A stretch of DNA of 64,000 nt from Sphingomonas gei (GTDB taxonomy: Bacteria; Pseudomonadota; Alphaproteobacteria; Sphingomonadales; Sphingomonadaceae): the NCBI RefSeq assembly GCF_004792685.1, contig NZ_SRXT01000002.1:62001-126000 (forward strand), written 5' to 3'. A program made the position numbers and the translations under genes. This document shows, piece by piece, positions 10,122 through 19,055 of the stretch (position 1 is its first letter; each line of letters starts with the position of its first letter). Below the pieces are notes generated by a model. It made no database searches, had not been told where the DNA came from, and was given only the letters and a program-made list of their open reading frames with translations.

Positions 10122-10634
10122 ATGGGACTGCTCAAGCGCCTGTTCGGCGCCCCCGATCGCGGCACTGCGCCGCAGCTTTACACCGCAATCGTCGCGCGCG
10201 GCCGTGCGCCGCATTGGTATGTGGAGGGCGCGGTGCCCGACACGATCGACGGCCGCTTCGACATGATCGCGGCGATCCTGTCGCTGGTGCTGCTGCGACT
10301 CGAGGACACGCCTGAGGCGATCGCGCCGAGCACTGCGCTGGCCGAATGCTTCATCGACGACATGGACGGTCAATTGCGCGAGATCGGCATCGGCGACATC
10401 GTCGTCGGCAAGCATATGGGGCGGATGATGGGGATGATCGGCGGCCGTCTCGGCGCCTATCGCAAGGGTCTCGCGGGCGAGGGGCTGCAGACGGCGCTGG
10501 TGCGCAACCTGTATCGCGGGCACGCACCGAGCGACGCCGCGCTGGCGCATGTCGAGGCGGAGCTGCTCGCTTTTCGCGACGGTCTCGCCGCCACGCCGGT
10601 AACTGCGATCCTGGCCGGAGAGCTGCCGCGATGA
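10122..10634 (+). CDS. Ubiquinol-cytochrome c chaperone family protein (CBP3-like)
   Basis: 170 residues matching the CBP3/UQCC1 chaperone domain: LYTAIVARGRAPHWYVEGAVPDTIDGRFDMIAAILSLVLLRL, then FIDDMDGQLREIGIGDIVVGKHM. This family assists cytochrome b assembly into the bc1 complex. No signal peptide is present, as expected for a cytoplasmic or membrane-associated assembly factor. Its stop overlaps the start of the YceD gene by four bases (ATGA), so the two are translationally coupled, an arrangement common in alphaproteobacteria. Confidence 0.88.
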   Translation: MGLLKRLFGAPDRGTAPQLYTAIVARGRAPHWYVEGAVPDTIDGRFDMIAAILSLVLLRLEDTPEAIAPSTALAECFIDDMDGQLREIGIGDIVVGKHMGRMMGMIGGRLGAYRKGLAGEGLQTALVRNLYRGHAPSDAALAHVEAELLAFRDGLAATPVTAILAGELPR

Positions 10635-11158
10635 CTCCCGAATTTACGCGGCCGCACCGGCTCGATCAGCTCGGCGTCGGCGAAACCGCGGTCGAGATCG
10701 AAGCAACGCCCGACGAACGCGCGGCGCTGGCCAGGCGCTTCGATCTGGTCGCGATCGATCGGCTGGCTGCCCGGTTCGCGCTGGTTCGCGACGCGATCGG
10801 GGTGCGCGCCAGTGGGCATTTGTCGGCCGCGGTCACTCAGTCCTGCGGGGTCACCGGGGATCCGCTGCCCGCCGAGATCAAGGAAGATTTTGCGATTCGC
10901 TTCCGTCCCGAACCCGCCCAGGACGAAAGCCATGACGATATCGAGCTCGACGAGGAGGAGATGGACGTCGTTTTCTACACCGGCAGTGCGCTCGATCTCG
11001 GCGAAGCCGCGGCGGAGACGCTCGCGCTCTCGCTCGATCCTTTTCCGCGCAGTCCGGGTGCCGCGGAAATACTCAGGCAGGCCGGGGTGATCAGCGAGGA
11101 AGAGGCGGTTCCGCTCAGCCCGCTCGCCGCGGCGCTGCAGGGCAAGCTGAAGAACTGA
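10631..11158 (+). CDS. YceD family protein (DUF177)
   Basis: 175 residues. The motifs [20 protein letters not shown] and [23 protein letters not shown] are typical of the DUF177/YceD family. In many bacteria yceD precedes rpmF and influences 23S rRNA maturation; here rpmF is not next to it. The two cysteines of the classic family (CxxC and DPYP-like region) are only partly kept: one Cys remains in the QSCGVTG motif. It overlaps the preceding chaperone gene by ATGA and is presumably expressed with it. Confidence 0.85.
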   Translation: MTPEFTRPHRLDQLGVGETAVEIEATPDERAALARRFDLVAIDRLAARFALVRDAIGVRASGHLSAAVTQSCGVTGDPLPAEIKEDFAIRFRPEPAQDESHDDIELDEEEMDVVFYTGSALDLGEAAAETLALSLDPFPRSPGAAEILRQAGVISEEEAVPLSPLAAALQGKLKN

Positions 11159-11222
11159 CTCGCCGAGCGGCTTGACCCGAGGCGGCGGTTGCGGAAACAG
11201 TCCCTGGGATCGGGAGGGCGGC

Positions 11223-11621
11223 ATGGCAGTCAATCGCAGGGACGTGGTGAAGGGCATGGCAATGGGCGGCGCGGCGATCACGTCGAGTGCAGCGGCGGCT
11301 GCCCCGGGCGGCGATAAGATCGTCCATCACGTGTTCTTCTGGCTCAAGCGCCCCGATTCGAGCGCCGATCGCGACCAGTTGATCGCCGGACTGCGCACGC
11401 TCGCCGGGGTCGAAGTCGTCCGCAGCCTGCAGATCGGGGTGCCCGCCTCGACCGAGCAGCGCGACGTGGTCGATTCGAGCTTCCACGTCTCCGAACTGAT
11501 CGTGTTCGACAATGTCGTCGATCAGAAGATCTATCAGGACCATCCGGTCCACCAGGCGTTCGTCGCGAAATGCGGGCATCTGTGGCGCAAGGTGATCGTC
11601 TACGACATGAAGACGGTCTGA
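11223..11621 (+). CDS. Secreted Dabb (stress-responsive A/B barrel) domain protein
   Basis: 132 residues from the ATG at 11223, which follows a GGGAGGG ribosome site. The N-terminus [24 protein letters not shown] resembles a Tat-type signal peptide, with NRR followed by a hydrophobic stretch. The body ([43 protein letters not shown]) is a dimeric ferredoxin-like alpha/beta barrel of the Dabb family. Substrate and reaction are unknown; members range from stress proteins to cyclases. Export to the periplasm is the notable point. Confidence 0.82.
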   Translation: MAVNRRDVVKGMAMGGAAITSSAAAAAPGGDKIVHHVFFWLKRPDSSADRDQLIAGLRTLAGVEVVRSLQIGVPASTEQRDVVDSSFHVSELIVFDNVVDQKIYQDHPVHQAFVAKCGHLWRKVIVYDMKTV

Positions 11622-11661
11622 GCGGGCGAGCCTGGCTAGAGGTGCAAGTCGAGGCAATTCA

Positions 11662-11738
11662 GTTCCCCTGCGAAGGCAGGGGCCCAGGGTCCAGAGCGCA
11701 CCGCTTGTGACTCTGGACCCCTGCTTTCGCAGGGGAAC
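11662..11738. repeat. Palindromic repeat between convergent genes, likely terminator
   Basis: Arms at about 11662-11696 and 11711-11738 are near-perfect reverse complements, with core GTTCCCCTGCGAA and TTCGCAGGGGAAC. It lies between the Dabb gene and the convergent TetR gene. It belongs to the same general class of intergenic palindromes as at 6424 but has a different core sequence. Confidence 0.75.
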
Positions 11739-11741
11739 GAA

Positions 11742-12356
11742 CTAATCCGCGCTTGTCGCGATGCCGCGCGCGAGCATCGCCGCCACGGTCTCCGCAATCG
11801 CCTCGGGCGCCACGTCTTCTTCCCATACGCTGTAGCGCAGCCCGAGGAAGACGTTCATTCCCATGATCGCCCAGGCGTGGACCTCGCTGACGTCGTCGCG
11901 CACTTCGCCGCGGTCGGCGGCGGCGCGCAGGCGCTTGGCGATGCGGTCGGCCGTCGTCGCATAATGCATGCGGAAGCTCTCGGGATCGACGAACTCGGCC
12001 TCGTCGATGATCCGGTAGATTTCCTTGTGGGTGCGCGCGAAGCGGATGAAGGCGAGCAAGGCCGCCTGCTCGGCGGCGATCTGGCCCGGGGCATCTTTCA
12101 TCGCGGGGGCGACGTGCTCGCGCACCTGATCGGACATGTCGCGGACGAGCGCGCGGAACACCGCGTCCTTCGAATCGAAATAGGTGTAGAAGCTGCCGAG
12201 CGCGACGCCGGCGCGGCGGGTGATCCCGCTGATCGAGCCTTCGTGAAAGCCCTTCTCGCCGAATTCCACCGCCGCCGCGTCGAGGATCGCGCGCAGCGTC
12301 TTGCGGCCGCGTGCAGTGCGCGGTTCCTTGCCCAGGCTCGCTGCCTCGCTGTCCAT
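11742..12356 (-). CDS. TetR/AcrR family transcriptional regulator
   Basis: 204 residues. The N-terminal helix-turn-helix is clear: ILDAAAVEFGEKGFHEGSISGITRRAGVALGSFYTYFDSKDAVFRALV (residues ~24-70). The all-helical C-terminal ligand domain follows. It is transcribed away from the TonB receptor gene with 108 bases between the starts, and a perfect inverted repeat lies in that gap. It most likely represses the receptor and its own gene until a small molecule taken up by the system binds. The ligand cannot be told from sequence. Confidence 0.9.
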   Translation of the reverse strand: MDSEAASLGKEPRTARGRKTLRAILDAAAVEFGEKGFHEGSISGITRRAGVALGSFYTYFDSKDAVFRALVRDMSDQVREHVAPAMKDAPGQIAAEQAALLAFIRFARTHKEIYRIIDEAEFVDPESFRMHYATTADRIAKRLRAAADRGEVRDDVSEVHAWAIMGMNVFLGLRYSVWEEDVAPEAIAETVAAMLARGIATSAD

Positions 12357-12380
12357 GACTCCGCCCCAATTCTTCCAAGT

Positions 12381-12401
12381 TGAAACCCGGTTCAGGTTTC
12401 A
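12381..12401. promoter_or_regulatory. Candidate TetR operator
   Basis: A perfect 7-bp inverted repeat, TGAAACC-N7-GGTTTCA, in the divergent promoter between the TetR gene (start 12356) and the TonB receptor gene (start 12465). Size and position suit a TetR-family operator. Binding by this regulator is inferred. Confidence 0.6.
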
Positions 12402-12464
12402 GTATAGGCTCTCTCGACAGCTTACAACCCGCACAAGATCGGGTCGATTCTGGGGAGGAAAACC

Positions 12465-14705
12465 ATGTCACGCCTGATTCCGTCTGCCCGCACGATTCTG
12501 CACGCCGGCGCCGCCTTCGCTGCACTCGCCGCCGCGCCTGCCTTTGCGCAGGAGCAGGCCGCCGCCGCCGCCGCGCAAGCTGTCGAACCGGAGCAGCCTG
12601 CCGAGGGCGAGATAACCGTCACAGCCCGCCGCCGCGAAGAGAGCCTGATCGACGTGCCGATCTCGATGTCGGTGGTCACCGGCGACGCATTGGTGCGCAG
12701 CGGCGCCCCTGATATCACGGCGCTGCAGGACAAGACCCCCAATCTCACCCTTCAGATCGCGCGCGGCTCCAATTCCACTCTGATCGCATTCAGCCGCGGC
12801 GTCGGCCAGCAGGACCCGCTCTGGGGTTTCGAGCCGGGCGTCGCGCTCTATCTCGACGATGTCTATGTCGCGCGGCCGCAAGGCGCGGTGCTCGACATCT
12901 TCGACGTCGAACGCGTCGAAGTGCTGCGCGGGCCGCAGGGCACGCTTTATGGTCGCAACACGATCGGCGGCGCAGTCAAATACGTCACGCGCAAGCTCGG
13001 CAATCAATACCGCGCTACGGCGCGCGCCTCTTATGGCTCGTACAACCAGCTCGATCTGGTCGGTCAGGTGACGGTCCCGCTGACAGACAGCCTGTCGATC
13101 GGCGGCGCCGTGACGCGCTATACCCGGGACGGGTTCGGCGAGAACCTCACCACCGGTGCCGAGCATTACGACAAGGATGTCCTCGCCGCGCGGCTCTCGG
13201 CCGAATATGCGCCGACCGACCGCATCTTCTTCCGCGTCGCGGGCGACCGCACGCTCGACAAGTCGAAGCCGCGCCACGGCACCCGCCTGCTGCCCAACGG
13301 CACCGATGTGCGCTATCTGCCCACCGACAGCGTCTACGACACCCGCGCCGGGATCGGCGACGACAACCGTGTCGAGACCCGCGGCGTCTCGGTCACCGGC
13401 GAGATCGGGCTATCCGACGCGCTGACCTTCAAGACGATCACCGCGTGGCGCGACGGCAGCACCGATACGCTGATCGACTTCGACAACACCGTCCTGCCGA
13501 CGCTCGACGTGCCGGCCTTCTATGACGACCGCCAGTTCACCCAGGAGCTGCAATTGCTGTTCGAGGGCGAGCGGCTGCAGGGCGTGGTCGGGCTTTATTA
13601 TCTCAACGGCAGCGCCAGCGGCGCGTTCGATACCGTTGTCGGGCTGCTCAACACCACCACGCTGACTTCGGGCACCGTCGACACCAAGAGCTATGCCGCG
13701 TTCGGCGATCTGAGCTTCGACTTGACCGACAAGTTCAAGGTCTCGGCCGGCGCGCGCTACACGCGCGACGAGAAGACCGGGACGGTGTTCCGCCGCAATT
13801 ACACCGGCATCCGCAGCCCGGTGTTCGGCAATGCCGGGGCGGTGCCGGGGCTGCTGCGCACCGATTATACCAATGACCGCAGCTTCGAGAAATTCACCCC
13901 GCGGGTGAGCATCAGCTACGAACCGCGCCAGGACCTCAATTTCTACGCGAGCTATGGCCAGGGGTTCAAATCGGGCGGGTTCGACATGCGCGGCGACGCG
14001 ATCCTCACCCCGACCACGGTCAACGGCTATGAGCCCGAGACGATCGACTCGTGGGAACTCGGCATGAAGGGCGCGTTCCTCGAGAACAGCCTGTTCGTGA
14101 ACCTCGCCGGCTTCTTCTCCAATTACAAGGACCAGCAGGTCACCATCCAGGTGCCGGCTTTGCCGAGCGGCATCACCAGCTTCGTCGACAATGCCGGCAA
14201 GGCCGAGATCTACGGCTTCGAGCTCGAGACCCGGATGGTGCCGTCGCGGCATTTCTCGGCGAGCGTCGTGCTTGGCTACACCCATGCCGATTACAAGGAA
14301 TTCCTGACCTTCATCGGCGGCGGCACCACGCCGGTCGACGTCGCCGACCAGCGCGCGTTCCAGAATACCCCCGAATGGACCGCCAACGCCTCGGCGACCT
14401 GGTCCGAGGATCTCGCCGGCGGCACGATCGCATTCACCCCCGCGGTTTCGCTGCGCAGCGACACCCAGATGTTCGAAATCGCGACGCCCGCGCTCGATCA
14501 GGACGGCTATGCGCTGGTCGACGCGTCGCTCAACTGGACCTCGGAGGGCGGCCGCTACCGGATCGGCGTCGCCGGCCGCAATCTGACCGACGCGCGCTAC
14601 CGCGTCGGCGGATACAACTTCCCCGGCGCGCTCACCGGCAATTCGGTGATCGGCTATTACGGGCCGCCGCGCACCGTGATCGGCACGGTCGAAGTCCGCT
14701 TCTGA
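12465..14705 (+). CDS. TonB-dependent receptor
   Basis: 746 residues from an ATG with a strong GGGGAGGA ribosome site. It has a signal peptide (to about residue 29, AFAQ), then a TonB box region (GEITVTARRREESLIDVPISMSVV), a plug domain (LRGPQGTLYGRNTIGGAVKYVT) and a C-terminal beta-barrel ending in an aromatic residue (GTVEVRF). The plug style is that of the large FecA-like sphingomonad receptors that take up aromatic or glycan-derived substrates rather than only siderophores. It is followed by an MFS transporter 60 bases downstream and divergent from a TetR gene, which together suggest a ligand-regulated import module. Confidence 0.93.
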   Translation: MSRLIPSARTILHAGAAFAALAAAPAFAQEQAAAAAAQAVEPEQPAEGEITVTARRREESLIDVPISMSVVTGDALVRSGAPDITALQDKTPNLTLQIARGSNSTLIAFSRGVGQQDPLWGFEPGVALYLDDVYVARPQGAVLDIFDVERVEVLRGPQGTLYGRNTIGGAVKYVTRKLGNQYRATARASYGSYNQLDLVGQVTVPLTDSLSIGGAVTRYTRDGFGENLTTGAEHYDKDVLAARLSAEYAPTDRIFFRVAGDRTLDKSKPRHGTRLLPNGTDVRYLPTDSVYDTRAGIGDDNRVETRGVSVTGEIGLSDALTFKTITAWRDGSTDTLIDFDNTVLPTLDVPAFYDDRQFTQELQLLFEGERLQGVVGLYYLNGSASGAFDTVVGLLNTTTLTSGTVDTKSYAAFGDLSFDLTDKFKVSAGARYTRDEKTGTVFRRNYTGIRSPVFGNAGAVPGLLRTDYTNDRSFEKFTPRVSISYEPRQDLNFYASYGQGFKSGGFDMRGDAILTPTTVNGYEPETIDSWELGMKGAFLENSLFVNLAGFFSNYKDQQVTIQVPALPSGITSFVDNAGKAEIYGFELETRMVPSRHFSASVVLGYTHADYKEFLTFIGGGTTPVDVADQRAFQNTPEWTANASATWSEDLAGGTIAFTPAVSLRSDTQMFEIATPALDQDGYALVDASLNWTSEGGRYRIGVAGRNLTDARYRVGGYNFPGALTGNSVIGYYGPPRTVIGTVEVRF

Positions 14706-14764
14706 TCCGATCCAGAGCCGGGTGTCGCGTGACGCCCGGCTCTTTCGCTGCCAGGGAGCCTCGC

Positions 14765-16009
14765 ATGGCCGAACCCACTCCGCGCACCCGCGGCGTCGTC
14801 CTCGCGATGCTGCTGCTGGTCTACACCTTCAATTTCCTCGACCGGCAGATCCTGAGCATCCTCGCCCAGCCGGTGAAGAAGGATCTCGGGCTCGACGATG
14901 CCCAGCTCGGCATGCTCGGCGGGCTGGCCTTCGCGGCGCTCTATTCGACGCTGGCAATCCCGCTCGCATTGCTCGCCGACCGGACCAGCCGGACCTGGGT
15001 GATCACGGTGTCGCTCGGGGTGTGGAGCGCGTTCACCGCTTTGTGCGGATTCGCGCAGAACTTCACCCAGATGTTCCTGTTCCGGCTCGGCGTCGGGGTC
15101 GGCGAGGCAGGCGGGGTGGCGCCGAGCTATGCGCTGATCTCGGACTATTTCCCGCCCGAGCAGCGCGCGCGGGCGCTGTCGATCTATTCGCTCGGCATTC
15201 CGCTGGGTGCCGCTGGCGGGGTGCTGCTCGGCGGCTATATCGCGCAGAATGTCGAGTGGCGAACGGCGTTCGTGGTCGTCGGGCTTGCCGGGGTGGCGAT
15301 CGCGCCGCTGTTTCGGCTGCTGGTCAAGGATCGCCCGCGTCCCGCCGCCACTGCGGCGAACCAGGTGCCGGTGCGCGAGGTGTTCGGGATCCTCGCCGCC
15401 AAGCCGGGCTTCTGGCTGATGGCGTTCGGCGCGGCGGCGGGATCGATGTGCGGCTATGGCGTGGCGTTCTGGCTGCCGAGCCTGATGCAGCGCAGCTTCG
15501 GGCTGAGCCTCGTCCAGACCGGCCAGTTCTTCGGCGCATTGCTGCTCACCGGCGGCGTCGCGGGAATCCTGATCGGCGGCTGGCTCGGCGACCGGCTGGG
15601 GCCGCGCAACCGCCGATGGTACGCGCTGGCGCCGGCGATCTGCTATGTCGCGGGGGCGCCCCTGTTCATCGCCGGCGTGCTGGCGGACAGCTGGCCGATC
15701 GCCTTCGCCTTGTTCCTGCTGCCCCAGGCTTTGGTCTATGTCTGGCTGGGGCCGGTGCTCACCGCCGTTCAGCACCTCGTCCCCGCGCACATGCGCGCGA
15801 CCGCCTCGGCGAGCTTTCTACTAATCAACAATCTGATCGGTTTGGGGCTGGGCAGCTGGGCGATCGGATCGCTGTCGAAAGCGCTTACGCCGGTCTATGG
15901 TGACGAGGCGCTGCGCTATGCGATCGCGGCGGGGCTTTGCCTGTATGTGGTCGCGGGCGCGCTGATGGCACTGGCGAGCCGGTTTTTGCAGCGGGACTGG
16001 GTAGATTAA
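14765..16009 (+). CDS. MFS transporter
   Basis: 414 residues with about 12 hydrophobic segments. The N-terminus, YTFNFLDRQILSILAQPVKKDLGLDDAQLGML, is the signature of the spinster-like/organic-anion MFS proteins common in sphingomonads. The loop between helices 2 and 3 (LADRTSRTWVI) fits the MFS motif A position, and GDRLGPRNRR marks the second-half repeat. It probably moves the substrate delivered by the upstream TonB receptor across the inner membrane. The start is the ATG at 14765, following CAGGGAG. Confidence 0.9.
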   Translation: MAEPTPRTRGVVLAMLLLVYTFNFLDRQILSILAQPVKKDLGLDDAQLGMLGGLAFAALYSTLAIPLALLADRTSRTWVITVSLGVWSAFTALCGFAQNFTQMFLFRLGVGVGEAGGVAPSYALISDYFPPEQRARALSIYSLGIPLGAAGGVLLGGYIAQNVEWRTAFVVVGLAGVAIAPLFRLLVKDRPRPAATAANQVPVREVFGILAAKPGFWLMAFGAAAGSMCGYGVAFWLPSLMQRSFGLSLVQTGQFFGALLLTGGVAGILIGGWLGDRLGPRNRRWYALAPAICYVAGAPLFIAGVLADSWPIAFALFLLPQALVYVWLGPVLTAVQHLVPAHMRATASASFLLINNLIGLGLGSWAIGSLSKALTPVYGDEALRYAIAAGLCLYVVAGALMALASRFLQRDWVD

Positions 16010-16444
16010 CCGACGCTGCGCACACCGGCGAGAAATGCTCTGGAAGCCGCGCAGAGGTCGCCCGAAAAATGGCTCCCGGCGGCGAGGCGCAGCGCAGTGC
16101 GCCCGTCATCGCCACGCTGCGGCATCAACGCGACGACGTTGCGCTGAAGGGCGATTCCGCCAACTTCGTACCAGACGAACCAGATCGCGCCGACGCGATA
16201 GGCGCGCAAAAAGCGCGCACGGGGTGCGTCCGCTTTAAGAACCGAGTCCGAGGCCTCGAAATAGCTGCCCGCCTCGGCGATTCCCCGGTTGAATTTGAAT
16301 TGTCGATCGAGTTCGCCGATCGCCTCCGGCGGAAGCTCGCTCGGCCTTGCGCGCGGCGGCCGTCGTCGGGCGATCGAAGGCGCATGCTGGCAAGTCCGGC
16401 ATAGGCGGGATTGGCGCGGCTTGCAGCAACAGGAACGACAGCAC
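16006..16444 (-). pseudogene. Frameshifted small secreted protein gene
   Basis: Two overlapping minus-strand frames seem to form one gene. A GTG at 16444 with a GGAGA site starts a signal-like peptide (LSFLLLQAAPIPPMPDLPACAFDRP). The coding character then moves to another frame at about 16335-16350 and continues as ELPPEAIGELDRQFKFNRGIAEAGSYFEASDSVL to a stop at 16006. A single-base change near 16340 would join them into a protein of ~145 residues. It is either a true pseudogene, a sequencing error, or a shorter gene that starts in the second frame. The family is not recognised. The 3' end touches the stop of the convergent MFS gene. Confidence 0.5.
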
Positions 16445-16488
16445 TGGCGTCTCCGGGGCAAAGCGTAAGAGACGCCAAGGCTATAGCG

Positions 16489-18066
16489 TTACCGCTCCCT
16501 TGTCGCCGCGAACTTCACCTTCGAATAGCGGTCGACGATATAGCCGACTTCCCAGGCCGACTTGGCCATGAACACCGGGTTGCCGTCGCGGTCCTTGGCC
16601 ATGGCGCCGCGGTTGAGCCCGATGAATTCCTGCAGGTCCTTGGGATCTTCGGCCGAGATCCAGCGCGCGGTTTCGAACGGTGCCATCTCGAGCCCCGCGG
16701 CGACCTTGTACTCGGCGTCGAGGCGGCTGAGCAGCACGTCGAGCTGGAGCTGGCCAACCACGCCGATGATCCAGTTCGAGCCGATCTCGGGATAGAAGAC
16801 CTGAGTCACGCCCTCCTCGGCCATGTCGTCGAGCGCTTTCCGCAGCTGCTTGGTCTTGGTCGGGTCCTTGAGCTGGACGCGGCGCAGGATTTCGGGAGCG
16901 AAATTCGGCAGGCCGGTGAAGCGCACATCGGCGCGCTCGCTCAGCGTGTCGCCTACCCGCAAGGTGCCGTGGTTGGGTATGCCGATGATGTCGCCGGGAT
17001 AGGCCTCGTCCGCGAGCTCGCGTTCGCGCGCGAAGAACAGGATCGGCGAATGGATCGCGATCGGTTTGCCATGGCCGGTCGGGGTCAGCTTCATCCCGCG
17101 CTTGAAGGTGCCCGAGCACAGCCGCATGAACGCGATGCGATCGCGGTGGTTGGGGTCCATATTGGCCTGGACCTTGAAGATGAAGCCGGTGACTTCGTCG
17201 CGGTCGGGCTCGACAGGCGCGGGCTCGGCGGGCTGGGCGCGCGGCGGCGGTGCGAAGGTGGCCAGCGCCTCGATCAGCGAATCGACGCCGAACTCCTTGA
17301 GCGCCGAGCCGAAATAGACCGGAGTCAGATCGCCGTGGCGATAGGCGACGGGATCGAATTCGGGATAGCCGGCCTGCGCCAGCTCGACATCGTCGCGCAG
17401 CTTGGCGAGGTTTTCGGCACTGACCATTTCGTCGAGCTGGGGATCGTCGAGACCGCTGGTCTGGATCACCTTGCCGTGGAACTCGCGGCTATTGCCCTCG
17501 GGCAGCAGCAGGCGATCGGTGGCGAGATCGTAAATCCCTTCGAAATTGCCGCCCATGCCGACCGGCCAGGTCATCGGCGTCACGTCGAGCGCGAGCAGAT
17601 TCGCCACTTCGTCGAGGATGTCGAACACTTCGCGGCCTTCGCGATCGACCTTGTTGACGAAGGTGATGATCGGCACGTTGCGCAGCCGACACACTTCGAA
17701 AAGCTTGCGCGTCTGGCTCTCGATGCCCTTGGCGACATCGATCACCATCACCGCCGAATCGACCGCGGTGAGCGTGCGATAGGTATCTTCGCTGAAATCC
17801 TCGTGGCCCGGCGTGTCGAGCAGGTTGAAGGTGATCCCGTTGCGTTCGAAGGTCATCACCGACGAGGTGACCGAGATCCCGCGTTGCTGCTCGATCTTCA
17901 TCCAGTCCGAGCGCGCGCGCCGTGCCTGGCCACGCGCCTTGACCTCGCCGGCCAAGTGGATCGCGCCGCCGAACAGCAGCAGTTTCTCGGTGAGCGTGGT
18001 TTTGCCGGCGTCGGGGTGCGAGATGATCGCGAAGGTACGGCGGTCGTTGATATGGTCGGAAGGCAT
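16489..18066 (-). CDS. prfC: Peptide chain release factor 3
   Basis: 525 residues of a translational GTPase. The G1 motif is AIISHPDAGKTTLTEKLLL, the switch region has the diagnostic RF3 segment ARGQARRARSDWMKIEQQRGISVTSSVM, G3 is DTPGHEDF and G4 is TFVNKVDREGRE. The C-terminal RF3 domain (VGYIVDRYSKVKFAA) follows. RF3 recycles RF1/RF2 from the ribosome after termination. The length matches the family. The downstream gap to the frameshifted gene is about 45 bases. Confidence 0.96.
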   Translation of the reverse strand: MPSDHINDRRTFAIISHPDAGKTTLTEKLLLFGGAIHLAGEVKARGQARRARSDWMKIEQQRGISVTSSVMTFERNGITFNLLDTPGHEDFSEDTYRTLTAVDSAVMVIDVAKGIESQTRKLFEVCRLRNVPIITFVNKVDREGREVFDILDEVANLLALDVTPMTWPVGMGGNFEGIYDLATDRLLLPEGNSREFHGKVIQTSGLDDPQLDEMVSAENLAKLRDDVELAQAGYPEFDPVAYRHGDLTPVYFGSALKEFGVDSLIEALATFAPPPRAQPAEPAPVEPDRDEVTGFIFKVQANMDPNHRDRIAFMRLCSGTFKRGMKLTPTGHGKPIAIHSPILFFARERELADEAYPGDIIGIPNHGTLRVGDTLSERADVRFTGLPNFAPEILRRVQLKDPTKTKQLRKALDDMAEEGVTQVFYPEIGSNWIIGVVGQLQLDVLLSRLDAEYKVAAGLEMAPFETARWISAEDPKDLQEFIGLNRGAMAKDRDGNPVFMAKSAWEVGYIVDRYSKVKFAATRER

Positions 18067-18080
18067 CGGTTTTGGAGTAT

Positions 18081-18178
18081 CCGTTCGGCCCCGGACTGGA
18101 TCCGGGATTGTCGAAGCCCCTGTACCGGTTTTCGGTGAAGAAGAAAGAACGGCCCTTCGACAAGCTCAGGGCGAACGG
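18081..18178. repeat. Intergenic inverted-repeat element
   Basis: Outer arms CCGTTCG (18081-18087) and CGAACGG (18172-18178), with inner arms TTGTCGAAG and CTTCGACAA, enclose about 100 bases between prfC and the aldose epimerase gene. Its right part includes an 18-base stretch (18155-18172) that is found identically inside the phage protease gene at 59456-59473. Confidence 0.65.
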
Positions 18179-18182
18179 GGAA

Positions 18183-19055
18183 TCAGACCAGCGTCACCTG
18201 CATGCTGAAGCTGCGCGCCGCGCCGGGTGCGAAGCGGAGGATGCCGGGCTTGTCCCAAATCTCGCCGGCGAAGCCGATCGGGTCGGCGATGCCGTGCCAC
18301 GGCTCGATGCAGACGAAGCGCGCGCCGGGCTTGGTCCAGATGCCCAGCTTGGGCATGCCGGCAAAGCCGATCTCCAGCCCCGGTCCGTCGCCGCCGTCAT
18401 AGCGAAGCGACTGACTCTCGAGTCTGTCCCATATCAATGCGTCGCGTTCGAACATTTCGTCGGTGAGCCGCAGGTCGCGGCCGTCGAGCGGGCTCGGCCA
18501 GGTCTCGGGGGCGATCCAGCCGCCCTTGATGATCGCGGTGAGCTCGGCCGGCTCCAGCTTCTCGAAGACGATGCGGTGGTCTGCGCGCGGCCGGCCGAAC
18601 GGCAGCGGCCAGGCGAAGGCGGGGTGGAAGCCGAAGCTGGCGGGCATGTCGCGCTCGCCGGTGTTGGTGACGGTGATGTCCATCGCCAGCGTCGCGTCGG
18701 TTAGAGTGAAAGCCGCATCCAGGGTGAAGGCGAAAGGATAGACCGCGCGGGTTTCATCATTGTCGGCGAGCTGGAAGACCGCCCGGTCGGCCGCCCGGTC
18801 GATCAGCGCGAAAGGCTGGCGGCGCGCGAAGCCGTGCTGCGGCAGCGGATATTCCTTGCCGTCGAGCTGGTATCTGTCGTCCATCAGCCGCCCGACGATC
18901 GGAAACAGCAACGGCGCGTGCCCGCTCCAGAAAGCGGGATTGGCATCGGTCATCAGTTCGGCACCGTCGTGGGTGCGCAGCGAGGAAAGCTCGGCACCGA
19001 ACGGGTTGATCGCGGCGCGCAGCCGATCGGAGGCAATCTCGAAGGGTTCGGTCAT
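18183..19055 (-). CDS. Aldose 1-epimerase family protein
   Basis: 290 residues matching the mutarotase-like superfamily: INPFGAELSSLRTHDGAELM at the N-terminus, GFARRQPF, FGFHPAFAWPL (catalytic His region) and CIEPWHGIADP near the C-terminus. These are typical of the YeaD/LacX-like sugar-phosphate epimerase branch acting on hexose anomers. Its start (19055) overlaps the stop of the upstream cytochrome b561 gene by four bases, so the two are co-translated, though a metabolic link is not obvious. Confidence 0.88.
   Translation of the reverse strand: MTEPFEIASDRLRAAINPFGAELSSLRTHDGAELMTDANPAFWSGHAPLLFPIVGRLMDDRYQLDGKEYPLPQHGFARRQPFALIDRAADRAVFQLADNDETRAVYPFAFTLDAAFTLTDATLAMDITVTNTGERDMPASFGFHPAFAWPLPFGRPRADHRIVFEKLEPAELTAIIKGGWIAPETWPSPLDGRDLRLTDEMFERDALIWDRLESQSLRYDGGDGPGLEIGFAGMPKLGIWTKPGARFVCIEPWHGIADPIGFAGEIWDKPGILRFAPGAARSFSMQVTLV

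Noticed and set aside
16411..18138. A 575-codon plus-strand frame
   Set aside because: Antisense shadow of prfC, which has all GTPase motifs; the plus frame has no ribosome site or family.
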